Positions 22,130 through 30,857 of a stretch of 64,000 bases of DNA are shown in pieces. The notes beneath the pieces were generated by a model. The model had not been told where the DNA came from. It did no database searches and worked only from the letters and a program-made list of their open reading frames with translations. Made by a program: the position numbers and the translations under genes. Source of the stretch: BD2-11 sp965221785 (GTDB lineage: Bacteria > Gemmatimonadota > Gemmatimonadetes > Longimicrobiales > Gaopeijiaceae); the NCBI GenBank assembly GCA_965221785.1, contig CBDCSR010000002.1:1-64000 (forward strand), in the 5' to 3' direction. The stretch's first letter is position 1; every line of letters starts with the position of its first letter.

Positions 22130-22513
22130 TCAGGCGAAAACGCCGGCTTTCATCGCCTCCACGGCTCCCACGACCTCGGCGATCCGGCTCCGCTGGATGA
22201 AGTACGACGGTGTTGCCCCGTCCAGATGCGCGTTCGGGCCGGTCAGCCACTCCTCGACGATGTCCGCATCGAGCCAGCGCATCAGCATCTCCACGGCCAG
22301 CGCCAGGCCGGCGAGCCGGTCGGCGTTCTCCCGGTCCGGACGCTGACCTTGCCTCCAGCGGGTGACTTGGGACGCGGAAACGCCAAGAATGGCTGCAATT
22401 CCGCGATCGGAATCCACGCCCCGGCGAATCATCTCGAGATGGCTCAGAGTCCAGTCGGAGCTGTCTTCGCCGTGTTCGGAGTGTTGCGCGGTACCCTGGT
22501 CGTCCTCGTCCAT
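22130..22513 (-). CDS. Xre/MbcA/ParS-type antitoxin of the RES pair
   Basis: 127 residues. A helix-turn-helix (GIAAILGVSASQVTRWRQGQ, ~40-60) is followed by the C-terminal toxin-binding region (MLMRWLDADIVEEWLTGPNA), as in antitoxins of Res-Xre systems. It binds and inhibits the RES protein and probably represses its own promoter: an 8+8-bp perfect palindrome lies 29 bp upstream of the start. The segment between that palindrome and the ATG contains CATAACT, a possible -10 box a few bases before the start, with no ribosome binding site, so the mRNA may be leaderless. Confidence 0.87.
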   Translation of the reverse strand: MDEDDQGTAQHSEHGEDSSDWTLSHLEMIRRGVDSDRGIAAILGVSASQVTRWRQGQRPDRENADRLAGLALAVEMLMRWLDADIVEEWLTGPNAHLDGATPSYFIQRSRIAEVVGAVEAMKAGVFA

Positions 22514-22541
22514 GTGCTCAAGTTATGGACCTCAAAAATGG

Positions 22542-22564
22542 CGCGCAACAAAAAACGTTGCGCG
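22542..22564. promoter_or_regulatory. Putative operator of the RES-Xre operon
   Basis: Perfect inverted repeat with arms CGCGCAAC and GTTGCGCG around AAAAAAC. It lies immediately upstream of the xre start and would overlap the -35 region of its promoter, the position expected for autorepression by the antitoxin. Confidence 0.6.
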
Positions 22565-22666
22565 GGCGGCGCGGCAAGGCGTCCCGCGAGAAGCCCTGCG
22601 AGAGCCCTGGAGGAGTGGCCATGCGAAGCGGGTGGCCCTTCCAGGCAATGCTACCGCCTTGAGTGC

Positions 22667-22695
22667 TTGCAAATTGATGTCACCGACGCTAACAT
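22667..22695 (+). promoter_or_regulatory. Putative promoter of vapBC, likely leaderless
   Basis: TTGCAA, a 17-bp spacer, then TAACAT, followed after 6 bases by the vapB ATG. Transcription would begin on or next to the start codon, and there is no Shine-Dalgarno sequence, so the message is probably leaderless. Confidence 0.5.
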
Positions 22696-22701
22696 GCTGT
22701 C

Positions 22702-22938
22702 ATGAGCGTTCAGATCACCATCAGAGGCGTTCCCGAGGAAGTGCGCGACCGGATCGCGGCGCGCGCGGCCGCGAGAGGCCAGTCGATGCAGGAGTATCTG
22801 CGGCGCCAGCTGGAGCGTCTGGTGGCCAAGCCTTCCGTTGAGGAGTGGCTCAGGCAGGTCCGCGCTGACAAGCGCGCGATGACCAACAACGTAACCACCG
22901 AGGACATTCTGCGTGCCCGCGACGCGGATCGGAAGTGA
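22702..22938 (+). CDS. vapB: VapB-family antitoxin
   Basis: 78 residues: an N-terminal ribbon-helix-helix (VQITIRGVPEEVRDRIAARA, then RGQSMQEYLRRQLERL), followed by a toxin-binding tail (KPSVEEWLRQVRADK). Such FitA/VapB-type proteins bind DNA as dimers and wrap the PIN toxin. The stop overlaps the GTG start of the toxin gene, giving tight coupling. Confidence 0.9.
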   Translation: MSVQITIRGVPEEVRDRIAARAAARGQSMQEYLRRQLERLVAKPSVEEWLRQVRADKRAMTNNVTTEDILRARDADRK

Positions 22939-23402
22939 CGGTCGTCGTTGATGGATCGGTGCTCACGGCGGCAGTCGCCCACTTGCGATCCGATGGGACC
23001 TGGTCGGAATCCGCGATCGCGGAGGCGTGCCGGAACGGCTCGCTGGCGGCTCCGCATATGGTCCTGGCCGAGGCGGGCAGCGCGCTTCGCCGCCTGGAGC
23101 TGGCCCGGAACCTTCCGAGCCTGGAAGCCGCCCTCGCGCACCGAAACCTGCTGACGCTCGAAATCGACCTCTACCCATTCGCCCCCTTCGCGGATCGCGT
23201 CTGGGAGCTTCGCCGCAACATCACCATCTACGATGCATGGTATGTTGCGCTCGCAGAAGCGCTCTCCTGCCCCCTTCTCACCCTCGACCGCCGACTCGCC
23301 CGCGCTCCCGGCCCGACCTGCGAGATCATCACCCCGCCCGACCTCCGCGTCGTACGCGAGCCCGTCATAACCACGGGCTGGACACCCTTCTCGACCGGTT
23401 AG
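22935..23402 (+). CDS. vapC: VapC-family PIN-domain toxin
   Basis: 155 residues from a GTG overlapping the vapB stop. PIN-domain acids: Asp6 in TVVVDGSVL, Glu in HMVLAEAGSALRR (~46), Asp in TIYDAWYVALAEAL (~100) and LLTLDRRLARA. It is a ribonuclease that cuts tRNA or other RNA when free of VapB. Its last 4 bp overlap the convergent amine oxidase gene. Confidence 0.9.
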   Translation: MTVVVDGSVLTAAVAHLRSDGTWSESAIAEACRNGSLAAPHMVLAEAGSALRRLELARNLPSLEAALAHRNLLTLEIDLYPFAPFADRVWELRRNITIYDAWYVALAEALSCPLLTLDRRLARAPGPTCEIITPPDLRVVREPVITTGWTPFSTG

Positions 23403-24868
23403 ACCGTGGGGGCAGAGGGTGGTGCGGGGAGCGCGGCGATCTGCCGGGCTGCGCGAATGCCGGAGAGAAACGCGCCGTGCACGGTCGACGGGTATTCGAC
23501 GTGTGTCGCCTCCCCCGCAAAGAACAGCTTGTCGCCGACGGGTTCGCCCAGTTCGGCGTACCGTTGATACGAAGATCCGGCCGGTACGTACGAGTAGGAC
23601 CCCTGGCTCCACGGATCCGAGCGCCAACGTGTGATGATCGCATCCCTGGGCGGCGGGATGACGCCATACATGCTCTCGAGCGCCGCAACCGCCTGCGCGA
23701 CGATCTCCTGGTCGGAGAGCCGCTCGATCCGGGCGCCGTAGGCTCCGGCGTTGAACATCATCAGAATCGGATGCCCCGTGTACGGATACAGGTTGAGGGT
23801 CTCCGCCCACTGCCCCCTCCGGGCACCGACATAGCCGATGAGCTCCACGTCGTCGTCCCAGAACACGTCGTCAAACAGCAGGCACGTCTTGTTGAGCACG
23901 CCCATCTCCAGGCCATCGATCGCGCCGCGCTTCCGCAGCGGCAATGCGGGCAGGAACGATATGAAGCTCTGCTTCAGCACTCCGAGCGAAGCCGTCACCA
24001 CGACTCGGGTGGCCGCGAAGGTCGCACCGGCGGCCGTCGTCACGACAATGTCCGTCCCCGCGTAGTCGATCTCCGTCACGGCTTCCCGGAACCGGATGTC
24101 CAGGCCATCCGCCAGAACGCCGGCGACCTGTCCGTATCCGCGCGGAAACACCGCGTCATGGCCGCCATACGCATCCCCGCCCTGGATGCTCTCCAGCGAG
24201 AGATGACGCAGGTCGGCGGCGTGCTCGTGCTCGACGATGGTGTTCAACAGATAGTCCAGGTAGCGCCGGTCGGGGACCGTCAGCGGCTCGATCTCGAGGA
24301 GCTGTTCGTAGACGGACTGAAGGTTGGTGTCGGGCTGGCGCTCCGCGAGTCGCCAGAAACGGCGCAGCGCCCTCCTGGCGGATGGTGACGGCCTCTCGGC
24401 ATGGTGGAAGTGCACCACGTCGTTGTCGTAGTCGGTCGAGTGCGTTGCGATGCTGTTTCCCCTGGCGATGGCGGTGATGGGGTTTCCGTCTACGCCGTGG
24501 ATCCAGGATGCCCCGAGGTCTACGGGAATGCTGGCGCCAATGGCATCCGTCCAGAGGCGCCCGCCGATTCGGTCACGCGCTTCCAGAATCGCAACATCTT
24601 CGAATCCGAGCGCATGGAGTTCGGCGCCCGCCGCCAGGCCGGCCATGCCTGCGCCGATGATGAGGACTCTCTCGTCCCGCCCCGAAGAAACAGCGGTGGT
24701 GGCGCCGCGATGCGAACCGCCACCACGCGGTTTCTCCAATGAGGACGCGGCGGGCGCGACTCCGGCCGCGGCGAGTGCGCCCTTGAGGAAGGTGCGACGA
24801 GTCAGCGCGGCCGACGAAACGTGGCCACGCCGTTCATGCGGAATGTCCGGCAAGGCGGGAAGCCGCAC
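23399..24868 (-). CDS. Tat-exported flavin amine oxidase
   Basis: 489 residues from a GTG. Twin-arginine signal TRRTFLKGALAAAGVAPAA near residue 23, so it folds with FAD before export. FAD-binding Rossmann motif IIGAGMAGLAAG, then ILEARDRIGGR; C-terminal FAD-contact region FFAGEATH-VEYPSTVHGAF, typical of monoamine/polyamine oxidases. It oxidises an amine to an aldehyde with release of ammonia and peroxide; the substrate cannot be told. It follows the bactofilin gene by 18 bp and may share its transcript. The start is uncertain because no strong binding site is seen. Confidence 0.9.
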   Translation of the reverse strand: MRLPALPDIPHERRGHVSSAALTRRTFLKGALAAAGVAPAASSLEKPRGGGSHRGATTAVSSGRDERVLIIGAGMAGLAAGAELHALGFEDVAILEARDRIGGRLWTDAIGASIPVDLGASWIHGVDGNPITAIARGNSIATHSTDYDNDVVHFHHAERPSPSARRALRRFWRLAERQPDTNLQSVYEQLLEIEPLTVPDRRYLDYLLNTIVEHEHAADLRHLSLESIQGGDAYGGHDAVFPRGYGQVAGVLADGLDIRFREAVTEIDYAGTDIVVTTAAGATFAATRVVVTASLGVLKQSFISFLPALPLRKRGAIDGLEMGVLNKTCLLFDDVFWDDDVELIGYVGARRGQWAETLNLYPYTGHPILMMFNAGAYGARIERLSDQEIVAQAVAALESMYGVIPPPRDAIITRWRSDPWSQGSYSYVPAGSSYQRYAELGEPVGDKLFFAGEATHVEYPSTVHGAFLSGIRAARQIAALPAPPSAPTV

Positions 24869-24886
24869 GTGAACGCGAACCCGGCT

Positions 24887-25276
24887 TCAGGACTCCGAAG
24901 CGGGCGGCTGGCCGCGCCCGTCGGCCATCCGTACGGTCACATTGAGCGTCGCTCCCTCTTCGATCAGGATGCGCTCGGCGTCGATCTCGCCGGTCACAAC
25001 GCTGGTAGCCTTGAGGTGCAACAGCGAACCAATCGTCAGGTTGCCCTCAATCCGGCCGTCGACAACGGCATCCCGAGTGCTGATGTCGCCGATCATCACC
25101 CCGTCCTGCCCGATGGAGACCACATCCGCGGCCTCCACGCTCCCTTCCACCGTGCCATCGATCTGCACACTGCCTTCGGTCTTGCAGTGGCCCACCACGT
25201 TCGTTCCGCTACCCACGAGTGACATGCCACCATTCGGCGTCGCCCGCGGGCGCTCAATCGGTCGACTTTTCTTCAT
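24887..25276 (-). CDS. Bactofilin (polymer-forming cytoskeletal protein)
   Basis: 129 residues from an ATG (MKKSRP) with GAGAGAAG upstream; a TTG seven codons earlier is less likely. The central ~90 residues are a right-handed beta-helix of short hydrophobic repeats (VEGSVEAADVVSIGQDG, GDISTRDAVVDGRIEGNL, SVVTGEIDAERILIEEGA), the bactofilin fold, flanked by disordered Pro/Arg-rich ends. Bactofilins form filaments at the inner membrane and organise wall synthesis or polarity. It is the first gene of a possible pair with the amine oxidase. Confidence 0.9.
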   Translation of the reverse strand: MKKSRPIERPRATPNGGMSLVGSGTNVVGHCKTEGSVQIDGTVEGSVEAADVVSIGQDGVMIGDISTRDAVVDGRIEGNLTIGSLLHLKATSVVTGEIDAERILIEEGATLNVTVRMADGRGQPPASES

Positions 25277-25383
25277 TCCAGTTCTTCTCTCGGACAACGA
25301 GGCGAGACGGCTCGGGCTGGTGTAAATCTAACCCGCGGCAGCCACGGGTTGAACACCGATATCCACCTGGCAGGCATCCCTCT

Positions 25384-27996
25384 TCACCGCGTCTGCGGCG
25401 AGTTCATCTGCAGCGGGATGATGTCCACGTCCCAGCGGGTGTCGCCCAGAAGGTGCTTCACGAAGTACTCGGCGCGCAGCCAGAACCAGTAGTCGCTCAT
25501 GTCGCCGAAGCCGTGGCGCTGGCCGGGGAAGATGAAGAAGTCGAAGCGCTTGTTGGCGCGGATGAGCGCCTCCGCCATGCGGAAGGTGCCCGCGTGGTGC
25601 ACGTTGTTGTCGTTGTCCCCGGTGGTGAGCAGCAGGTGGCCCTTGAGGTTGGCGGCAAGGTCCGAGTTGCGCTCGATATCGTACTCGAAGCTCACGTTGC
25701 CCTCGTCGTCCACGACCTCCTTCACGCCGTGGTGGGTCTCCGACCAGGAGCGGTTGTACACGTCGTTATTGTGGTTCCCCGCCGACGACACCGCGACCTT
25801 GAAGAAGTCGGGATAGACGAGCATGGCCGCGGTGGACATGAAGCCGCCCCCGGAATGTCCATATATTCCTACCTTGTCTATGTCTATAAAGTCGTGGCGG
25901 TCGGCCAGCTGTTCCAGGACGGCCTTCTTGTCGGCCAGTCCATAGTCGCGCAAGTCGCCGTATCCATAGTTATGGTACCACTTTGAACGGTCCGGATGTC
26001 CGCCCCGGTTCCCCATGGTCACGACGATCATGCCGAACTGCGCCAGCGCCTGCTCGTACGGGTTGGCCGACCACGACTTCGACACCGACTCGGTCTGCGG
26101 TCCCGGATAGACGTACGCCACAATGGGATACGTCTTCGAAGGATCGAAGTCGTACGGCTTGTACATCACGCCGTAGATGTCGGTCACGCCGTCCGCGGCC
26201 TCGACCTGGTAGGGCTCGGGGAACTGGTATCCCGCCGCTGACAGGGCGCCGAAGTCGGCCTCGCCCAGGTCCAGGATGCGCCGTCCGGAGGCGTCGAAGA
26301 GCGCGGACATGGGCGCCGTGTCCACCCGCGAGTAGTTGCTGACGAAGTAGCGGTTCGACTCGCCCATCTCGGACTGGAAGTCGAAGTTCCCCGGGTTCAG
26401 CAGCGTGAGCCCGGTCCCGTTCAGGCTCACCCGGTAGAGGTGGGCGTAGTATGGATCCTCCCCCTCCTCCCGGCCCTGCCCGGTGAAGAAGACGAAGCCG
26501 CGCGTCTCGTCCACGCCGACGATGCCGTCTACGTGCCACGGCCCCTCGGTAAGCCGCTGCTTCACTTCTCCGTCGGGCCCGTAGAGGTACAGGTGCGCCC
26601 ACCCGTCCCGCTCCGACCACCACAGCATGTCGCCGTTATCGAGCATCTCGACGGGGCGCGTCTCGATGTAGGTGTTCAGGCTGTCCACGAAGAGCATGCG
26701 CGCGTCGCCGCTGCCGGCGTCCGCCACCATTACCGTGGCCCGGTGCCGGTCCCGGCTCAGGCGCACGAAATGGAGTTCCTCCGAGTCGTCCGAGATCCAG
26801 AGCGAGCGGTCCGGCTCCTCGGAGTCCGGGTAGTCGAACTGGCGCTGCGTCGTGATGCGCAGGTCCTCGTCCTTCCAGGGCTCATGCGAGACTGTCACCT
26901 GGCTCCTGGAGGCGAGGTCGTAGACGATGATCTCCTCCTGGGTCACCGACTCCTCCCCGGCCATCTCGTAGGAGTAGGTCTCGAGTTCCGGGCGGTCATT
27001 GCCATTCCCCACCACGTGCACGACCCAGAGTTCGCCCACCTCGCGGTTGTCGCGCCGGATCAGCGCAAAACGCTCCGAGTCCTTGGCCCACGAGATCGAC
27101 GCCGCCTTGCGGTCGTCCTTCTCCTCCTCGAGGCTGACGTTGGTTTCGCCGCGCCCGGTGTAGTTGGCCTCGTAGGTGTAGTACTTCTCGCCATCGGTGG
27201 TGAGCTGGGTCTCGGTGACCTCCACGTCGTCCTCGGCGTCGTCGGCTTCGTCGCCGGACTTGCCGCGGCGGGCCTCGAGAATCTCCTCGTAGTCGTCGCC
27301 GCTCATCATGAACAGGTTGTGATCCCGGGCGAAGACCACGGTCTGGCCATCGGGGGACACGCTGGCCCAGTCCGGATGATTGTCGGGCGCCTCGTAGTCC
27401 TCGAGCTCCCGCAGGGTCCGGGTCGAGACCGTGTATTCGAAGTGATGGACCCGCTTGCGGGTCGCGCCGCCCGAGTCGTCCTCCTCCTCGTCCTGATCCT
27501 CCTCGACTTCCTCGTCATCCTCCTCCGCTTCCTCGTCCTGGGAGGACTCCACCTCGAAATGGAGGACGTTGTCGCTGATGAAGCGGATGTTGCGGATGGG
27601 CAGGTGCTGCCCGTCCCACGGATCACGGGTGATGCGCGTCAACTCCGCCGCGATGCGATCGTTGTCGAAGAGGAGCGTGCGCGAGCCGGCGCCGGGATCG
27701 ACGATGTAGAAGAACTTGCCGTCGGCGTTCTCCCACTCGTACCAGAACCTGTCTGTGCCCTCGATCCACTGCGGGTCGACCGACGTCGAGTGCACCATCT
27801 CGCGGATCCGGTAGGGCGCGAAGCGGGCGGCGAGGTCGTAGTTGGCCGGACCGGCCTCGGCACTCGACTCCTGCGGCGCGGGGGCGGGGGCCGCTTCCGC
27901 GGGACGCGGCGCGAGCGCGATGAGCATGAGCAGGGGCGAAAACGCGCGCGGCGCGGGCGAAATCGGACGGGAGAGAAACCTGACGATGGCGTTCAT
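25384..27996 (-). CDS. Secreted S9 family peptidase (DPP4-like) with acidic propeller insert
   Basis: 870 residues from an ATG that begins a signal peptide (SPLLMLIALAPRPAEA). N-terminal beta-propeller (~60-600), C-terminal alpha/beta hydrolase with catalytic Ser in GIYGHSGGGFMS (~714), Asp in TTGDNDNNVHHAG (~795) and His in GQRHGF (~828). Such enzymes release dipeptides or cut short peptides. Odd: a run of about 25 mostly Asp/Glu residues (~170-195, EEAEEDDEEVEEDQDEEEDD) in the propeller, plus further acidic and charged loops. The gap before the bactofilin gene is 107 bp. Confidence 0.93.
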   Translation of the reverse strand: MNAIVRFLSRPISPAPRAFSPLLMLIALAPRPAEAAPAPAPQESSAEAGPANYDLAARFAPYRIREMVHSTSVDPQWIEGTDRFWYEWENADGKFFYIVDPGAGSRTLLFDNDRIAAELTRITRDPWDGQHLPIRNIRFISDNVLHFEVESSQDEEAEEDDEEVEEDQDEEEDDSGGATRKRVHHFEYTVSTRTLRELEDYEAPDNHPDWASVSPDGQTVVFARDHNLFMMSGDDYEEILEARRGKSGDEADDAEDDVEVTETQLTTDGEKYYTYEANYTGRGETNVSLEEEKDDRKAASISWAKDSERFALIRRDNREVGELWVVHVVGNGNDRPELETYSYEMAGEESVTQEEIIVYDLASRSQVTVSHEPWKDEDLRITTQRQFDYPDSEEPDRSLWISDDSEELHFVRLSRDRHRATVMVADAGSGDARMLFVDSLNTYIETRPVEMLDNGDMLWWSERDGWAHLYLYGPDGEVKQRLTEGPWHVDGIVGVDETRGFVFFTGQGREEGEDPYYAHLYRVSLNGTGLTLLNPGNFDFQSEMGESNRYFVSNYSRVDTAPMSALFDASGRRILDLGEADFGALSAAGYQFPEPYQVEAADGVTDIYGVMYKPYDFDPSKTYPIVAYVYPGPQTESVSKSWSANPYEQALAQFGMIVVTMGNRGGHPDRSKWYHNYGYGDLRDYGLADKKAVLEQLADRHDFIDIDKVGIYGHSGGGFMSTAAMLVYPDFFKVAVSSAGNHNNDVYNRSWSETHHGVKEVVDDEGNVSFEYDIERNSDLAANLKGHLLLTTGDNDNNVHHAGTFRMAEALIRANKRFDFFIFPGQRHGFGDMSDYWFWLRAEYFVKHLLGDTRWDVDIIPLQMNSPQTR

Positions 27997-28212
27997 GGTA
28001 GGGCTCTGTTCGGATGGAGGGACGACGCGGCGGCTGCCCGGGGGCGGTGGTGCACAAGTGAATCCGTCGCCGAAAGCGGGGCAAGGGCGTACGGGCTCGC
28101 CTGGCGACCCGGGGCAGGGTCGGGGAACCATCCCGCGGGTTCACGCGATAAACGAGTTTCGCGCGGGTGCTTCGAGCCGCGGCGCCGGCGCCGGTTTCCT
28201 CGAACGGGGCGG

Positions 28213-28551
28213 ATGGGCATGGAACCGGAGATCCTGATCGTGCTGGTGTCCGTCTTCGTCACCGGCGGCATGATCGGCGCGGCCGGCATCCTGCTCGCAC
28301 AGTTCTTCATGCGCCGCATTCCGGGAGTGAGCGCCACCGGCGCCCCGACCCGCGCCGAACTCGAGGGAATCCGCCGCGACGTCACCGAGATCGCCTACCA
28401 CCTGGGGTCGGTCGAGGAACGCCTCGACTTCGCGGAACAGCTGCTGGGAGGCGGAACCCCGACCGAGGTGCCCAGGGCCGTAACGAAGAAGGCGGAGGGC
28501 ATCGCGCGCGTGTCCGGCGGGCCCGGAGGTGGCGGCGCCCACGAGGGTTGA
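28213..28551 (+). CDS. Small single-pass membrane protein
   Basis: 112 residues. A transmembrane helix (~7-30, ILIVLVSVFVTGGMIGAAGIL), a basic segment, and an amphipathic helix (LEGIRRDVTEIAYHLGSVEERLDFAEQLL) likely to form a coiled coil. Function unknown; such small proteins occur next to peptidase genes. It starts at one of two ATGs two codons apart after GGGGCGG. Its stop overlaps an ATG in frame with the downstream peptidase (TGATG), so the two may be coupled. Confidence 0.65.
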   Translation: MGMEPEILIVLVSVFVTGGMIGAAGILLAQFFMRRIPGVSATGAPTRAELEGIRRDVTEIAYHLGSVEERLDFAEQLLGGGTPTEVPRAVTKKAEGIARVSGGPGGGGAHEG

Positions 28552-28643
28552 TGCACTTTGCGGGCGGGACGGACGGCAACGAGCCCTCGCGGGCGCCGTC
28601 CGATCTCTTCCACCGCATCCGCCACCTCGGACCCACCACGCCC

Positions 28644-30827
28644 ATGCTCCGCGCCAGCCGCTCCACCACCTCCCGTACCATCGTCCATCGCCCCTTCGCT
28701 TTCCCCGCGCCGGCCGCGCTCATGTTCGCGGCCGCGCTCGCCGCCGCGACGCCCGCCTCGTCCCAGGAGCCCTCCCCCATCGGCTTCACGGAGGCCCGGG
28801 CCGCCGGGCAGCTCGTGTGCGAAGCCCGCTTCCTGGAGCTGCCCCGCAGCGACTCGTTCCGCGAGCATCTGCGCACCATTACCGCAAACCCCCACCCAGC
28901 CGGCTCGGAGGCGCAGCAGCGCGTCGGCGAGTACCTGGCGGGGGCCATGGAGCGCGCGGGCCTGGAGGTCGAGCGTCACCCGTACGACGTGTACCTGCCC
29001 GAACTCACCGACGACGTGGAGGTGCATATCGTCACCCCCGTGTCCATGCAGCTGTCGAACCGTGAACCCGCGCTTCCGGAGGACCGCTTTTCGGGTCATC
29101 CCGACCTCCTCAACGGGTGGAACGCCTACTCGGGGTCCGGCGACGTGACGGCCGAGGTGGTCTATGCCAACTTCGGGCGGCGCGAGGACTACCTGGCACT
29201 CGACTCCATGGGCGTGTCGGTGGCCGGCAAGGTCGTCATCGCGCGCTACGGCGGAAACTTCCGCGGCTACAAGGTGCTGTTCGCCGAAGAGCGCGGGGCG
29301 GCGGGCGTGGTCATGTTCAACGATCCCGGCTTTTCGGATATCGACGCCTATCCGGACGGCCCGATGATGAACGGGCAGACGATCCAGCGGGGCTCAGTGC
29401 TCACCCTTCCCTGGACGGGCGACCCGCTCACGCCGTTCGTTCCGGCGCTGCCGCTGGACGGCGACATCCAGGTGGAGCGCCTCGACCCGTCGGAGGTGGC
29501 GCTGCACACCATCCCCGTGCTCCCCATCGGCTACGAGGCGGCGACCGAGATCCTGTCGCGCATGACCGGGCGCGCCACCCCGCCCGGATGGAGCGCCGGG
29601 ATGGAGCTCGACTACCGCTTGACCGGCGGACCGGATCTCACCGTGCGCGTGCGCGTCAACCAGCCGCGCCGCCTGACCCGCGCGACCAACGTGGTCGGCA
29701 CGCTGCGCGGCAGTGAGTTCCCCGACGAGTGGTTCATTCTGGGCGCGCATTACGATCCCTGGGGATTCGGCGCGATCGATCCCAACGGCGGCACCGCCAT
29801 GCTCCTCACCCTGGCGGAGGCGCTGGGCGCGCTGGCCCGGGACGAGGCGTGCCGGCCCCGGCGTTCGATCATGATCGCGCACTGGGACGCCGAGGAGTAC
29901 GGCATCATCGGCTCGACCGAGTGGGTGGAGCACTTCCGCGAGGAGCTGGAGGCCAACGCGATCGCGTACATCAACGCCGACGGCGCGGTGTCGGGCGGGC
30001 GGTTCGGCGCGTCGTCGTCGCCCTCGCTCAAGGGACCGATCATCGAGGCGGTGGGCCGCGTGGCCTATCCGGGCGCTGACGGCACCATCCTGGACTGGTG
30101 GCGCGAGAGCACCGGCGACGGGGCGGCGGAGCCGGCGATGGGCAACCTGGGCGGCGGGTCGGACCACGTGGGCTTCTACACGCACGCCGGCGTGCCGTCC
30201 GGGGCGCTCTCGTCGGGGAATCCCGGCGGCGTGTACCACTCCAACTACGACAACTTCGCCTGGTACGAGCGGTTCGGAGACACCGACTTCGTCTACGGAC
30301 CGATGATCGCGCGCGCGGACGGCATCCTCGCGCTGCGCTTCGCCAACGCCGACGTGCTCCCGTACGACGTAGCCCGCTACGCCTCCGACACGCGCACCCA
30401 CGTGGGCACGCTGAACGACGTGGCCGGGGCGCGGGGGCTGCGCGTGGACTTCTCCGCCCTTGCCGAGTCGACGCGCGAGCTGGACGAGGCCGCCGCCGAG
30501 CTCGTGGCCGCGCGCGACCTCTGGATCGCGTCCGGGGACGTCGACCCGGCGGCCGCCGAGGCCGTGAATCGGGCACTGATCGGGCTGGAGAAAGCGTGGC
30601 TGAACGACCGCGGGCTCCAGGGGCGCCCGTGGAGCCGCTCGATCTACGTCTCGCCCGACCCCTTCAGCGGGTACGCGTCGTGGATGCTGCCGGGACTGCG
30701 ATACGAGCTGGAGACGGACGACCGGGCCGACCTTCCGGGGTGGGAGCGGGTGTACGTGGCGGCGGTGCGTGACCTGGCGACGCGCATGCGGGAGGTGGCG
30801 GCGATGATCGAGCGGGCGGGCGCGTAG
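28644..30827 (+). CDS. Secreted M28 peptidase, glutamate carboxypeptidase II-like
   Basis: 727 residues from the ATG before the signal peptide (AALMFAAALAAATPASSQ); an ATG at 28551 overlapping the upstream stop would add 31 residues. Layout as in NAALADase/glutamate carboxypeptidase II: PA domain (~150-300, YANFGRREDYLAL, VVIARYGGNFRG), M28 catalytic core with di-zinc ligands in GAHYDPWGFGAID (~367), WDAEEYGIIGS (~416), and YHSNYDNF (~532), then the helical dimerisation domain (~600-727). It probably trims acidic or C-terminal residues from peptides outside the cytoplasm. Confidence 0.92.
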   Translation: MLRASRSTTSRTIVHRPFAFPAPAALMFAAALAAATPASSQEPSPIGFTEARAAGQLVCEARFLELPRSDSFREHLRTITANPHPAGSEAQQRVGEYLAGAMERAGLEVERHPYDVYLPELTDDVEVHIVTPVSMQLSNREPALPEDRFSGHPDLLNGWNAYSGSGDVTAEVVYANFGRREDYLALDSMGVSVAGKVVIARYGGNFRGYKVLFAEERGAAGVVMFNDPGFSDIDAYPDGPMMNGQTIQRGSVLTLPWTGDPLTPFVPALPLDGDIQVERLDPSEVALHTIPVLPIGYEAATEILSRMTGRATPPGWSAGMELDYRLTGGPDLTVRVRVNQPRRLTRATNVVGTLRGSEFPDEWFILGAHYDPWGFGAIDPNGGTAMLLTLAEALGALARDEACRPRRSIMIAHWDAEEYGIIGSTEWVEHFREELEANAIAYINADGAVSGGRFGASSSPSLKGPIIEAVGRVAYPGADGTILDWWRESTGDGAAEPAMGNLGGGSDHVGFYTHAGVPSGALSSGNPGGVYHSNYDNFAWYERFGDTDFVYGPMIARADGILALRFANADVLPYDVARYASDTRTHVGTLNDVAGARGLRVDFSALAESTRELDEAAAELVAARDLWIASGDVDPAAAEAVNRALIGLEKAWLNDRGLQGRPWSRSIYVSPDPFSGYASWMLPGLRYELETDDRADLPGWERVYVAAVRDLATRMREVAAMIERAGA

Positions 30828-30857
30828 CGGCTGCGACGGACATGGGGAGGAGGCTTC

